Assembly: GCF_902499115.1 (NCBI RefSeq)
Contig: NZ_CABVPN010000036.1
Coordinates: 7,230 to 71,229 of the forward strand
Length of the DNA stretch: 64,000 bases
Origin: Burkholderia diffusa
GTDB taxonomy: Bacteria; Pseudomonadota; Gammaproteobacteria; Burkholderiales; Burkholderiaceae
Direction of reading: 5' to 3'
Part shown: piece after piece, positions 27,601-36,641 of the stretch
Layout of the letters: each line of letters starts with the position of its first letter
How positions within the stretch are numbered: position 1 is the stretch's first letter
Translations under genes and position numbers: made by a program
Notes under the pieces: generated by a model
The model's input: only the letters and a program-made list of their open reading frames with translations
The model's database searches: none
Told to the model about the DNA's origin: nothing

Positions 27601-28395
27601 CTACGATGAACCGGCGGATGTCGGCGCTGTCTTTGTGCTGACCGCATGCACCGTGATCCGCGCTTGCGAATGGAACGGATCGAGCTGCTCGGGCAGCGCT
27701 GCGTCGTCCGTCACGAGCGTCCAGTCGCGCTCGAGCGGCGTCCAGTGCTGCTGGCTTGCGCGTCCGAGCTTGTCGGCGGTGACGAGCACGAAGACCTCCG
27801 CTGCCTGTCGCATCACGCACTCCTTCAGGTATGACTGCTCGCTGCTCGCCTCGCACAAGCCCAGTTCGGCGACCACGCCGTCCGCGCCGAGGAACGCCTT
27901 GTCGACGCTCAGGCGACTCAGCGCGATCTGCGCGAGCGGCCCAAGCGTGCTCATGCTGGACGACCGGACGTCGCCGCCGATCACCGTCACCTGAACGCCC
28001 GACGCGACGAGCGGGCTCACGACCAGCAGGTTGTTGGTGACGACGTGAACGGCTGTCCGGCCGGCAAGCAGGCGCGCCAGCGCCGCAGTCGTGGTGCCAC
28101 CGTCGAGGAACACGGTGTCGCCGTCCTCGACATACGCGCTCGCCGCGTGCGCGATCGCTTCCTTCTGTTCCTGCGAACTGACGCGCCGCTCCTCGAGCGA
28201 GGGCTCGGGCTCATGGCCGCCGACCGCGGCGGCACCGCCGTAAGTGCGCAGAATGCGGCGGTCGCTCGCGAGCGCACGCAGATCCCGGCGAACCGTGGCT
28301 TCCGACATCCCGAAGTGCTCGCACAACGTCGCAACGTCCGTCATGCCCCCGAGCACGGCCTGCAGCATCGCCTCCCGGCGCCTGGTCACTTTCAT
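27601..28395 (-). CDS. DeoR-family transcriptional regulator
   Basis: 264 residues from the Met at 28395. N-terminal DeoR helix-turn-helix (MTDVATLCEHFGMSEATVRR, then DLRALASDRRILRTYGGA) followed by the DeoR sensor domain with DGDTVFLDGGTTTAALAR, VTNNLLV and GVVAELGLCEASSEQSYLK, typical of effectors that are sugar phosphates. An extension to 28518 is possible, but it overlaps the end of the preceding gene and lacks family similarity. It lies inside the operon, between the BNR protein and the SDR, and most likely represses it. Candidate operators are the TGATCGA palindrome and repeat upstream of the first operon gene (35843-35887). Confidence 0.92.
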   Translation of the reverse strand: MKVTRRREAMLQAVLGGMTDVATLCEHFGMSEATVRRDLRALASDRRILRTYGGAAAVGGHEPEPSLEERRVSSQEQKEAIAHAASAYVEDGDTVFLDGGTTTAALARLLAGRTAVHVVTNNLLVVSPLVASGVQVTVIGGDVRSSSMSTLGPLAQIALSRLSVDKAFLGADGVVAELGLCEASSEQSYLKECVMRQAAEVFVLVTADKLGRASQQHWTPLERDWTLVTDDAALPEQLDPFHSQARITVHAVSTKTAPTSAGSS

Positions 28396-28499
28396 GTGCG
28401 TGAATTCCTGGTCTGATCCAATGGGCGCGCTGGTCTGCGCCTCGAGACCGACAAGTTTATCCAATTGCCGCAGTGACCGGCTGGTTGCACCGTAGGGTG

Positions 28500-29687
28500 T
28501 CATCGGCCGCGAATCCACGCCTCGTCGACGCGCACGTACTTGATCTTCTGGCGGAACCAGGTGAATGCGATGTGCAGCGCGCCATCTTGCGACTGCACGA
28601 TCGACGGATACGAGTATTCCCGGTTGCGCTGGTCTGCCGAGTTGTTCGTCATGCAGTAGCCGTCACCGATTTCCAGGTTGCGGCGGCGCCGCCACGTCTT
28701 GCCGCCGTCTTCGGAGATGGCCAGCGACATCGGCGCGCGTGGCGCGCCCCAGAACGCGGTGCCACGCGCGGACGCCTTCTGGTCGCGCAACTCGCCGTTG
28801 TCCTCGGAGTCTTCGATGTCGTCGTACAGCGATGCGCGGCGCTCCGTGCTGTGCGACGCATCGCTTTCGTTGAACACGAGCGCGAGGTGACCGTTCTGCA
28901 GCACCGTGAACTGGATAGACGAATTGTTGTTCGGCACCTCGGTCGGCTCGGGCGCGCTCCATGTGCGGCCGTCCGTCGAGCGGCTCGCGTAGACGAAGTC
29001 CGCCCAGCGGCTGCGATAGAGTGCCAGCAGCGAGCCGTCGTGCAGCACGTGAACGTTCATGTGCACGCACCCGACGCTGTTGGGCACTTCATGCAGGGTC
29101 CACGACGCGCCCTGGTCGTCGGAAACCATGACCGCGCTGACATCGTCATTGCCGACCCAGCGCTCGCCGGGCTCCGTGCGGCACAGAAATACGGGGCAAA
29201 TCCACGTGCCGCTGTCCAAGGTGATGATCGGCTGGCGGACGAACGTCCCCGGGCGATCGAACAGGGTTTCGACGGGGCCCCAGGTGATGCCGCCGTCCGT
29301 CGACACGCGGCGGCGCACGATCGCGGTGTTCTGATGCCCTGACAATTGCGCGGTGTAGATCAGCCACAGGCGGCCGTCCGGCGCGGTGAACAGCACCGGG
29401 TTCTGTTCCGAGCGTGTCGGGTCGTCCGACAGCTTGTGGGGCGACGACCACGCGTTCGTCCCGGCCGCGAGACGCGACATGTAGATGGAGACGTCGGGAA
29501 TGCCTTCTTGCGTACCGCCGAACCAGACGCACAGAAGGTCGCCGTTGTCGAGGCAGTGCAGATTGGCCGCGTGGTTCTGCACGCAGGCGGTCGGCAGAAA
29601 CGCTTCTTGCCGTTGCGCGTCGGCATACGCCGTGCGAACGCAATGATCCGAAGCGGCGCTTGCCGCGTCAAGCAGGTTCGTGCTCAT
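28500..29687 (-). CDS. sialidase-like BNR-repeat protein
   Basis: 395 residues with the six-bladed sialidase-type fold. At least four Asp-boxes are visible: STDGGITW, SDDQGASW, STDGRTW and SEDGGKTW. The N-terminal FLPTACVQNHAANLHCLDNG and DLLCVWFGGTQEG match the bacterial sialidase/BNR group rather than carbohydrate-binding repeats alone. There is no signal peptide, so it is probably cytosolic, which is unusual for a sialidase. It sits 23 bases downstream of the symporter gene and upstream of DeoR. Its substrate is unknown: with the sugar-acid genes around it, it may cleave a glycosidic or anhydro linkage of an imported compound. True sialidase activity is not implied. Confidence 0.85.
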   Translation of the reverse strand: MSTNLLDAASAASDHCVRTAYADAQRQEAFLPTACVQNHAANLHCLDNGDLLCVWFGGTQEGIPDVSIYMSRLAAGTNAWSSPHKLSDDPTRSEQNPVLFTAPDGRLWLIYTAQLSGHQNTAIVRRRVSTDGGITWGPVETLFDRPGTFVRQPIITLDSGTWICPVFLCRTEPGERWVGNDDVSAVMVSDDQGASWTLHEVPNSVGCVHMNVHVLHDGSLLALYRSRWADFVYASRSTDGRTWSAPEPTEVPNNNSSIQFTVLQNGHLALVFNESDASHSTERRASLYDDIEDSEDNGELRDQKASARGTAFWGAPRAPMSLAISEDGGKTWRRRRNLEIGDGYCMTNNSADQRNREYSYPSIVQSQDGALHIAFTWFRQKIKYVRVDEAWIRGR

Positions 29688-29710
29688 GAAATGTTTCTCG
29701 AGTTGCGAGG

Positions 29711-31129
29711 TTAGTGCGATTCGCGATGCGTGAGCTGCTTGTCGCGAAGGTTCGAGCCTTCGCCATGAAACAACAGCTTGGCGACGACCAGCACGATCGC
29801 GGGGGTGACGAGTGCGACGTACATGTTGTCGATGCCGAACGGATTGCCGAGCAGGTACCAGACCGTTGTGGCGATCGTCGCGAAGATGAGCGCCGAGACG
29901 GCGCCGCGCTTGCCGCTGAAGAACGGCAGGTAGATCCCGATCAGCGCAATGATCGACACGGACAGGCGCAGCGCGCGGCTGAAGAACGATAGCGCGAGAA
30001 TCTGCGGGACGAACAGCACGAAGAGCAGCGGGAGGAAGCCTACGATCAGCGAGATCCAGCGCGTCATTCTCAGCTCGACATCGGGCGTCGGCTTGAAGCG
30101 CGGCACATAGAAGTCCTTGACGATCAGCGAAGCGATCGCCAGCGCGACGGTGCATACGCTGACGAAGATGGATGCCACGAGCGAAATCGTGACGACGCCG
30201 GCAAGGATGGGATTCATGTGCTGCAGGAACACCGGCAGCGCGTACAGGCTCTTGATGTCCGGATACAGGTACTTGGCGGTCACGCCGATGAAGCCGAGCG
30301 CGAGGGCGATCGGCACGCACAGGAACGCGGCGATCAGCGCAGATGCACGCGCGCCCTCGGGGCTACGGGTCGACGAGATGGCCTGGATGATGAATTGTGT
30401 CGAGAAGATCGCGCCGGCCGTGCCGATGATCCATGCGCCGATCGTGCCGCCGGACAGCGCCCCCGTCCACGTGAAATAGTGTGCGGGCATGTGTTGAGCC
30501 ATCGGCTTGATGCCGCCCGACAGTTTCCATGCGACGCCGACCAGGATGGCGATGCCGAGCAGCTTCACGGCGCTGTGAACGACGGTCAGATATGCGACGC
30601 TCTTGAGGCCGCCCCAGACGAAATAGATGGTGCTGACGATGGCAGTGATGAAGGCGGCCGTCGGCAGGTCGATGCGCATGACTGTCGAGATCGCCGCCGC
30701 CCCGCTCACGTAGTTGCCCACGTTCACCACGAACAGCGCATAGATCATGATCGCGGAGACGGCTAGCTTCGCGCCATGGCCGTACCGCTGGGCGATGAAT
30801 CCGGAAATGGTGAACTCGCCGGACGCATACAGTCGCTTGGCCATGAACAGGCCGAAGAACAGAAAGCCGATGGCTGCCGCCAGGACCGACCACGAGGCGG
30901 CGAAGCCGGCCGAGAAGGCTTCCTGCGAAGTCCCGACGGTCGATTTGGCGCCGATGAATTCCGACATCAGCAGGATGGCGACCACCAGCGCGGGCATCGA
31001 GCGCCCGGCCACCATGAACTGTTCGGAATTACGGCTGCGCAGGCGAATGCTGATCACGCTCGTAATCACGATGTAGACGACCACCATGCCGATGATGGTG
31101 GCTGTGTCCAAATAACTGAAGGTGGCCAT
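29711..31129 (-). CDS. sodium:solute symporter (SSS family)
   Basis: 472 residues with about 13 hydrophobic segments spread through the protein. The first helix begins at TATIIGMVVVYIVITSVISI; RSMPALVVAILLMSEFIGAKS and WSVLAAAIGFLFFGLF follow the SSS pattern. The start at 31129 was chosen for its GGAGACAAG leader. Members couple Na+ entry to uptake of sugars, sugar acids, sialic acid or monocarboxylates. Here it is the only transporter in the operon and so presumably imports the pathway substrate. It is 110 bases from the PdxA2-type gene and 23 from the BNR gene. The exact solute cannot be told from sequence. Confidence 0.92.
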   Translation of the reverse strand: MATFSYLDTATIIGMVVVYIVITSVISIRLRSRNSEQFMVAGRSMPALVVAILLMSEFIGAKSTVGTSQEAFSAGFAASWSVLAAAIGFLFFGLFMAKRLYASGEFTISGFIAQRYGHGAKLAVSAIMIYALFVVNVGNYVSGAAAISTVMRIDLPTAAFITAIVSTIYFVWGGLKSVAYLTVVHSAVKLLGIAILVGVAWKLSGGIKPMAQHMPAHYFTWTGALSGGTIGAWIIGTAGAIFSTQFIIQAISSTRSPEGARASALIAAFLCVPIALALGFIGVTAKYLYPDIKSLYALPVFLQHMNPILAGVVTISLVASIFVSVCTVALAIASLIVKDFYVPRFKPTPDVELRMTRWISLIVGFLPLLFVLFVPQILALSFFSRALRLSVSIIALIGIYLPFFSGKRGAVSALIFATIATTVWYLLGNPFGIDNMYVALVTPAIVLVVAKLLFHGEGSNLRDKQLTHRESH

Positions 31130-31239
31130 CTCTTGTCTCCACGTTACCTTCGGTTGATGTGTGTTCGGGTGTGTCGGGCGATCCGGCATGTTCCTGCCGG
31201 TATCGCCCGTTGGCCGATGCGCGTCGTTGCGGGCGCTGC

Positions 31240-32265
31240 TTACGCGGCGCTTGCGACGGGCGACGGCTCGTTGCGTCGCGTCGCGAGGTCCACGGCCTGG
31301 CGGAAGGCTTCCAGCAGGCTGCGCTCGTCGGCGATGCCCTTGCCGGCGATGTCGAAGGCGGTGCCGTGGTCGACCGACGTGCGGATGACCGGCAGGCCGA
31401 CCGTCACGTTCACACCGGCTTCGAGGCCCATCACCTTCACCGGCCCGTGACCCTGGTCGTGATACATCGCGACGACCACGTCGAAATCACCGCGGCCCGC
31501 GCGGAAGAACAGCGTATCCGCCGGCAGCGGGCCTTCTACGTCCCAGCCGCGTGCCTGCAGGACCTGAACCGCGGGCACGATCTTCTCTTCCTCCTCGCCA
31601 TAGCCGAACAGGCCGTTCTCGCCGGCGTGGGGATTGATGCCGCATACGCCGATGCGGGGATTCGCGATACCGGCACGAACCAGCGTGTCGTGTGCACGCT
31701 CGATCGTGCGTTGCACGAGGCCCGGCTCGATCTTGCGAATCGCGTCGAGCAGGCCGATGTGCGTCGTCACGTGAATCACGCGGAGATTGGGCGCGACCAG
31801 CATCATCGACACTTCGTCGATGCCCGTCAGGTGCGCCAGCATTTCGGTGTGACCCGGGAAAATATGGCCGCCTGCATGCAACGCTTCCTTGTTGAGCGGT
31901 GCCGTGCAGATCGCGTCGAGCTCGCCGTTCGACGTCAGCTCCACGGTGCGCGCGATGTATTGATACGCGGCGTCTCCGGCGATCGCAGAAAGCTTGCCAT
32001 AGGGCAGGTCGGCCGGAATCAGCGCCATGTCGATACAATCGACCACGCCCACGCGGAACGCGCCTTCGGACGGACGGCTGACGGCACACACCTCGAGGTC
32101 GACGCCCGTCCGGCGGCCGGCGTCCCGCAGGCGTGCTGCGTCGCCGATGACCACGGGGCGGCATTGCTCATACACGGATGCGTGCGCAAGGCTCTTCATG
32201 ATGATTTCCGGTCCGACGCCGGCTGCGTCGCCCATGGTGATACCGATGATGGGACGGTTGTCCAT
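31240..32265 (-). CDS. pdxA2: PdxA2-type 4-phospho-D-threonate/erythronate dehydrogenase
   Basis: 341 residues of the PdxA family: GITMGDAAGVGPEI at the N-terminus, TAPLNKEALHAGGHIFPGHT with metal/substrate residues, GICGINPHAGENGLFG and the AMYHDQGHGPVKVMGL metal site. PdxA proper acts in vitamin B6 synthesis, but genes placed beside a DUF1537 kinase are PdxA2, which oxidises and decarboxylates 4-phospho-D-threonate or 4-phospho-D-erythronate to dihydroxyacetone phosphate. The kinase gene ends 11 bases upstream, supporting this reading. The start at 32265 has GGAAA upstream. Which epimer is used is open. Confidence 0.9.
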   Translation of the reverse strand: MDNRPIIGITMGDAAGVGPEIIMKSLAHASVYEQCRPVVIGDAARLRDAGRRTGVDLEVCAVSRPSEGAFRVGVVDCIDMALIPADLPYGKLSAIAGDAAYQYIARTVELTSNGELDAICTAPLNKEALHAGGHIFPGHTEMLAHLTGIDEVSMMLVAPNLRVIHVTTHIGLLDAIRKIEPGLVQRTIERAHDTLVRAGIANPRIGVCGINPHAGENGLFGYGEEEEKIVPAVQVLQARGWDVEGPLPADTLFFRAGRGDFDVVVAMYHDQGHGPVKVMGLEAGVNVTVGLPVIRTSVDHGTAFDIAGKGIADERSLLEAFRQAVDLATRRNEPSPVASAA

Positions 32266-32276
32266 GGCAGTTTCCT

Positions 32277-33554
32277 TCACAAATTGGTTTGAGCTGTATT
32301 GGTCGTCTTGCCGTCATTCGCAAGCCGGCGCCACGCGTGATGGATCGACGCGGGCTGGCCGAAGCCGCCCGCCTTGGTCACGACGGGGAGTGTCTTTCCT
32401 TGCAGCCGGCATTCGAGGAGCGGCATGCCGTCCTCGATTTCGTCGACGACCCGCAAGGCGCTCGCGCCGGCTGCGGTGAGCAGCGCGCGCGCTGTTTCGC
32501 CGCCCGTCGCGATGATCCCGCCTGCGTGGCGCACGGCGGGCGCCAGCAACGCGGCAAGACGGTTGCAGAACAGCAGGCCGTCCTGCACATCACCGCGCTG
32601 CGTCTGGCTCAACGAGACCACCACATGCTGGCCGCGACGCAGGGCGTCGCATACGACAGTCGTCACGTCGTTGCGCGGGTCATCCAGCGCTGCGACAGCG
32701 ACCTCGAGCGCTACAAGGCTGGCGCCGGCGTTGACCTTGAGGCACTCCAGCTGCGCATGCGAGATGCTCGACATGCTGCCGACGACCGTGAGCACGGGGC
32801 CTTGCGGATCCTCGCGATCGGCCGCCGGGCCGGTCGTGCTTCGGATTGGCGCCAGCGCCTCGATGACGGCGGGCGCCAGACCTGCCGAGCCCACCCAGAA
32901 TACGTCGTCGAGCATGGCCGATGCGCGGGCGATGCGTTGCAGATCATCGTCGGACTCCGCATCGCACACGACGGCTTGCGCGCCGTCGGTTTGCCACTGG
33001 CGCAGGTATGCCGCGAGCGTGTCCGGTTCGCCGCGGACCGCGCCGATTGTCGCGTATGCGACGCGCAGATCCTCGGCTGAAAGCAGCGCAACCAGGTCGG
33101 CCTTGCCAGGGATGTTTTCGTTACGCCAGTATTCGCTCGCTTCGACCGGCACGCCGCGAACCCATTGGCGGCCGTCTCGCGTCGTGCGTCCGGATGCCGG
33201 GTAGGCGGGGCAGACGATCGCCATGCCGAGGACTGACGCCAGTGCGGCGACTTCAGCAGCGACATTGCCTCGCAACGTAGAATCCACCTTCTTGTAGACG
33301 CGCGTGCCTGCACGCGACAGCGACTCGACGGCGGCGACGTTGCGTCGGGCGGCCACGTCCTTCGATGCGCGGCGCGAGTCCACGTCGACCGACAGGATGT
33401 CGATGCCGCTCATCGGCGCCGGCGCATGCTGCGTGTCGAGCACGACCATCGCCGTCAATCCGTGACGCAAGCCGGCCACCGCGCAATCGGCCGCGCCCGA
33501 CAGGTCGTCGGCGACGATCAGCAGCCGCGGTGCGTCCTGTGTGACCGTGTTCAT
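32277..33554 (-). CDS. four-carbon acid sugar kinase (DUF1537)
   Basis: 425 residues with the two-domain acid sugar kinase layout: an N-terminal substrate domain (LLIVADDLSGAADCAVAGLR, YKKVDSTLRGNV, VCPAYPASGRTT) and a C-terminal nucleotide domain (VGSMSSISHAQLE, GIIATGGETARALL, TKAGGFGQP). Members phosphorylate D-threonate, D-erythronate or L-threonate at O4. The ATG overlaps the TGA of the alcohol dehydrogenase gene (ATGA), so the two are translationally coupled, and the PdxA2-type gene follows 11 bases later. Kinase plus PdxA2 is the experimentally known pair (DtnK/PdxA2). An open frame continuing far upstream is an overlap artefact. Confidence 0.92.
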   Translation of the reverse strand: MNTVTQDAPRLLIVADDLSGAADCAVAGLRHGLTAMVVLDTQHAPAPMSGIDILSVDVDSRRASKDVAARRNVAAVESLSRAGTRVYKKVDSTLRGNVAAEVAALASVLGMAIVCPAYPASGRTTRDGRQWVRGVPVEASEYWRNENIPGKADLVALLSAEDLRVAYATIGAVRGEPDTLAAYLRQWQTDGAQAVVCDAESDDDLQRIARASAMLDDVFWVGSAGLAPAVIEALAPIRSTTGPAADREDPQGPVLTVVGSMSSISHAQLECLKVNAGASLVALEVAVAALDDPRNDVTTVVCDALRRGQHVVVSLSQTQRGDVQDGLLFCNRLAALLAPAVRHAGGIIATGGETARALLTAAGASALRVVDEIEDGMPLLECRLQGKTLPVVTKAGGFGQPASIHHAWRRLANDGKTTNTAQTNL

Positions 33555-34717
33555 GGCAGCAGGCGACGGTAGATCGACTTCATGTCGTCGAGCGTCAGCG
33601 CCTTCGGATTGTTGCCGAGCAGGCGCTTGACCTTCGATGCCGCAATCGCCAGCGCGTCGAGATGTTCTTCCGACACGCCGAATTTGCGCAAGTCCTGCGG
33701 AATGTCGACGGCCGCCGTCCATTCCACCATCTTGTCGATCAGTTTGCGTGCTGCGACCGGGTCCGAATCCGTTGTCGCAGCCAGGTCGAGTGCGCGCGCA
33801 ACGTTCGACAGCCGGCCTTCGATCGCATCGAGGTTGAAGGCCATCACGTGCGGCAGCAGCATCGCGTTCGCGACGCCGTGCGTGACGTTGAACATCCCGC
33901 CGAGCGGGTAGGCCAGCGCATGCACGGCGGCCGTGCCGGCGGCGGTGAGTGCGAGGCCGCCGTACATCGACCCGAGCATCATCGCTTCGCGTGCCTTCAG
34001 CGATTGACCGTTTTCGTACGCCTCGACGATGTTCGCGCCGATCAGGCGCATCGACTCCATCGCGTACATGTCGCTGATCGGGTTCGCCTTCGTCGAGATG
34101 TACGATTCGAGCGCATGCACGAACGCGTCCATGCCGGTCGCGGCCGTAATCGGCTTCGGCAGGCCGAGCGTCAGTTCCGCATCGAGAATCACGATTTTCG
34201 GCAGCAGGTGACGACTGACGATTCCCACCTTCAACGATTCGTCCGGCAGCGTAACGATTGCGTTGGGCGTGACTTCGGAGCCGGTGCCGGCGGTCGTCGG
34301 CACCAGGATCATCGGCACGCCGGGGTGCTTGACGAGGTCGATGCCGAGCCAGTTGCGCAGCGGTTCGTCGTTGGTCAGCCGGACCGCGAACAGCTTCGCC
34401 GCATCGAGCACGCTGCCGCCGCCGATCGAGAGAATCGCCTGCGGCGCAAAAGGCTCGATCTGCTCCTTGTACACTGTCTCGACGTTGCCGATGGTCGGCT
34501 CCGGCTCGACGCCGCGAATGATGCGCACGTCGACGTCTTTCGCTTTGAGCGATTCGATCACGCGATCGGCGACACCCAGCGCTTCCATTGCGGGCTGCGT
34601 GATCAGCGCGATGCGCTCGACCGGCGTATCGAGCAACGACAGCTTGTCTGGGAGCGTGGCGAGGCTGCCGGCGCCGTGGACGATGTGCTTGACAGTCTGG
34701 AAGTGATAAGTCGTCAT
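33551..34717 (-). CDS. iron-containing alcohol dehydrogenase
   Basis: 388 residues, full family length. The N-terminal NAD(P) domain has LSIGGGSVLDAAKLFAV and VPTTAGTGSEVTPNAIV. The C-terminal helical domain supplies the metal ligands: Asp and His in GMDAFVHALESY, His in AVHALAYPLGG and His in NVTHGVANAMLLP. Group III enzymes reduce aldehydes such as lactaldehyde or oxidise diols and hydroxy acids. It is the second operon gene, 14 bases after the lyase and overlapping the kinase start. A plausible task is to handle the aldehyde released by the lyase, but this is inferred from order only. Confidence 0.93.
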   Translation of the reverse strand: MTTYHFQTVKHIVHGAGSLATLPDKLSLLDTPVERIALITQPAMEALGVADRVIESLKAKDVDVRIIRGVEPEPTIGNVETVYKEQIEPFAPQAILSIGGGSVLDAAKLFAVRLTNDEPLRNWLGIDLVKHPGVPMILVPTTAGTGSEVTPNAIVTLPDESLKVGIVSRHLLPKIVILDAELTLGLPKPITAATGMDAFVHALESYISTKANPISDMYAMESMRLIGANIVEAYENGQSLKAREAMMLGSMYGGLALTAAGTAAVHALAYPLGGMFNVTHGVANAMLLPHVMAFNLDAIEGRLSNVARALDLAATTDSDPVAARKLIDKMVEWTAAVDIPQDLRKFGVSEEHLDALAIAASKVKRLLGNNPKALTLDDMKSIYRRLLP

Positions 34718-34731
34718 GCTGATGACCTGTT

Positions 34732-35628
34732 TCAGTGGCCGCGTGCGGCGTCGTGGTAAATGGAGAGCGCTTGCGCCAGCCGCTCGCGCGCACTGTCGTC
34801 AAGCGGTTGCGCGGGAGACCGCGCGGGCCCCGCGGGCATCCCGAGCATCTGCGCGGCGGTTTTAAGCACGACGGGCATCGTGCCCAGCGCGAACGCGTCG
34901 CGTAGCGCGCGCAGCGATTCCTGGGCGGCGCGCGCGCCGGCGATGTCGCCGGCCTGGAACTTGTTCCAGATCGACATGACCACGTGCGGGACGGCATTGG
35001 TCGTCGCGGCGACCGCACCGTCGCCACCCGCGATCAGCGTCCAGAGAATCATCGAGTCGGTGCCGGTGAAGACCGCGAAGTCGTCTCGCCGCAGGTTGAT
35101 CAGCTGCAGCAAGCGATCGAAGTCGCCGCCGCTGTCCTTGATGCCGCGGATGTTCGAGATCTCCGACAGGCGGCGCACGGTATCGACCGTCAGCGTGATG
35201 CCCGCTTTCGCGGGGATCGTGTAGAGCATGACCGGCAGCTGCGTTGCTTCTGCGATCTTCTTGTAGTGCGCGTAGAGCTCGGGCTGCGTCGCGCCGTTGA
35301 AATACGGTGTGATCACCGATACGGCATCCACGCCGACCTCGGTCATCTTCCGGTTCAGGTCGATCACGTCACGCGTCGCGTAGGCGCCGGTGCCGGCGAT
35401 GACGGGCACGCGCGAACGGGCCTGGCTGACCGTGATGCTCGCGATGCGCAGCTTCTCTGCTTCGCTCAGTGCGATGAATTCGCCGTTGGTACCGAGGACG
35501 AAGAGCCCGTGCACGCCCGACTCGATCAGTCGTTCGACCAGCGCGCGCAGACCCTCTTCATCGACGTTCTCGTCTGCCGTCATCGGCGTGATCAGCGCGG
35601 GAACGATCCCCTTGAACGACATTGACAT
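34732..35628 (-). CDS. dihydrodipicolinate synthase / N-acetylneuraminate lyase family aldolase
   Basis: 298 residues, class I TIM-barrel aldolase. Visible motifs are GLFVLGTNGEFIALSEAEK, the proton-relay Tyr in MLYTIPAKAG and the Schiff-base Lys in RGIKDSGGD. The superfamily cleaves or forms bonds between pyruvate and an aldehyde, including sialic acid and 2-keto-3-deoxy sugar acids. As first gene of a catabolic operon it is not the lysine-pathway enzyme; cleavage of a keto-deoxy sugar acid or sialic-acid-like compound fits better, particularly with a sialidase-type protein in the same operon. The start with GGAG lies about 270 bases downstream of the putative operators. Confidence 0.9.
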   Translation of the reverse strand: MSMSFKGIVPALITPMTADENVDEEGLRALVERLIESGVHGLFVLGTNGEFIALSEAEKLRIASITVSQARSRVPVIAGTGAYATRDVIDLNRKMTEVGVDAVSVITPYFNGATQPELYAHYKKIAEATQLPVMLYTIPAKAGITLTVDTVRRLSEISNIRGIKDSGGDFDRLLQLINLRRDDFAVFTGTDSMILWTLIAGGDGAVAATTNAVPHVVMSIWNKFQAGDIAGARAAQESLRALRDAFALGTMPVVLKTAAQMLGMPAGPARSPAQPLDDSARERLAQALSIYHDAARGH

Positions 35629-35826
35629 GCTTGCTCCATCGAGGACGGGACGGCCGGTGGAATCGCCGTCTCCGGGGTTATGCCGGAATCAGTGGGGCCG
35701 AGCGCCGGCGGCAGAGACCGCGTCGCTGAGCACGCCATCCGATGCAATTCGTATGAGGGAACGCGTTGTCCGTCATGTTCTTCGATGGACTTGCGCGGTT
35801 CGATCAAAAATTTGCTTGATGTGTGC

Positions 35827-35887
35827 ATTCTAGCGGATATCGTGATCGATTCAGTCAATGAAAACCCTTATATGATCGAATCGATCA
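35827..35887 (-). promoter_or_regulatory. putative promoter and paired operators of the sugar-acid operon
   Basis: A 15-bp palindrome TGATCGAATCGATCA lies at 35873-35887, and a second TGATCGAT begins exactly 30 bp away at 35843. On the minus strand a TAGAAT -10-like hexamer (35827-35832) follows the second site. Two sites three helical turns apart suit cooperative repressor binding, presumably by the operon's DeoR protein. Confidence 0.5.
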
Positions 35888-36641
35888 TTTTTGGTCGTTT
35901 GCGGAAAGAAATGCGACAGACTTGGCTCCAGACCGCGCGTTGCACCCCGTTGCAATGAGTTGGGCCAGAAGAGCGGCCAGTGGCGGCGAAGGCCTGGACG
36001 CACAGCGCTTGACCTGCAGAGGAGTTTGATTCTCGTGAGCGCGAGGTATCTGATCGGAACGAGCAAATCGGCGATTCGCTTTGGTGCGTTTGAATGGCCC
36101 CGGGGGCGATGCCGCTGTCATCCGCAGTGGGTTGGTCAGTCCATGGCGAATGCTGACGATCCGAGAATAGCCCGTTGCATCGGTCTTGGAGCTGACCCTG
36201 TAATCCCGGACACAGCATCACACCAAGGATGCTGAACCCATCGCACGTCGGAACGCTCGTGGCGAACGATATTTCAACGCGCTCTGGGGAGGCTTCTCGT
36301 TGTAATGCTCGACGGCGATAGCCAGGTTGCGTGCCGCAGTCGTTCAGCGTCGTTCGCTTCGCCCCAACCTCAATTCGCTGTCGCGTGCCGATCCTGTCGT
36401 CGGGACGAGCGCGCCAGCAAGCTAGGGAGCCTTGTCGTCACAGCGTGATTGCCTGTTGAAACTCGGGTTCCGCGCAACGCGTGAGCGCGACTGCCGGCCC
36501 GGCGATGGCGCCGCAGGGGAGTTGACACTTTCCAGTGCGCGTCGCGCTTCGGCCGGCAGCCGCACCGTATATCGACCGGATTGCGCGGCAACGCACGCGC
36601 CGGGCGCGATGCGATTCCGACGCGACAGCCATGCGCTTTCG
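35888..36641. other. scarred intergenic region
   Basis: No intact gene is supported. It contains the tail of an IS3-type integrase (36237-36336). A minus-strand stretch near 36500-36580 reads GRYTVRLPAEARRAL, which recalls a ribbon-helix-helix antitoxin start but has no start codon or continuation. The rest, 35900-36230, has frames that match nothing I recognise. Confidence 0.45.
36237..36336 (-). pseudogene. C-terminal fragment of an IS3-family integrase
   Basis: The minus strand reads ARNLAIAVEHYNEKPPQSAL followed by KYRSPRAFRR, the characteristic end of IS3/IS407-type OrfB proteins where the last catalytic helix meets the SALKYRSP motif. No start or upstream catalytic motifs remain. It is a second, independent IS3 relic, different from the copy at 5091-6075. 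Confidence 0.7.

Noticed and set aside
35999..36045. GAGTTTGATTCTCG resembling the start of 16S rRNA
   Set aside because: The match covers about ten bases only; no further rRNA similarity follows.
36500..36580. Minus-strand GRYTVRLPAEARRAL resembling a ribbon-helix-helix antitoxin
   Set aside because: No start codon, no Shine-Dalgarno and no continuation as a family member; too short to annotate.
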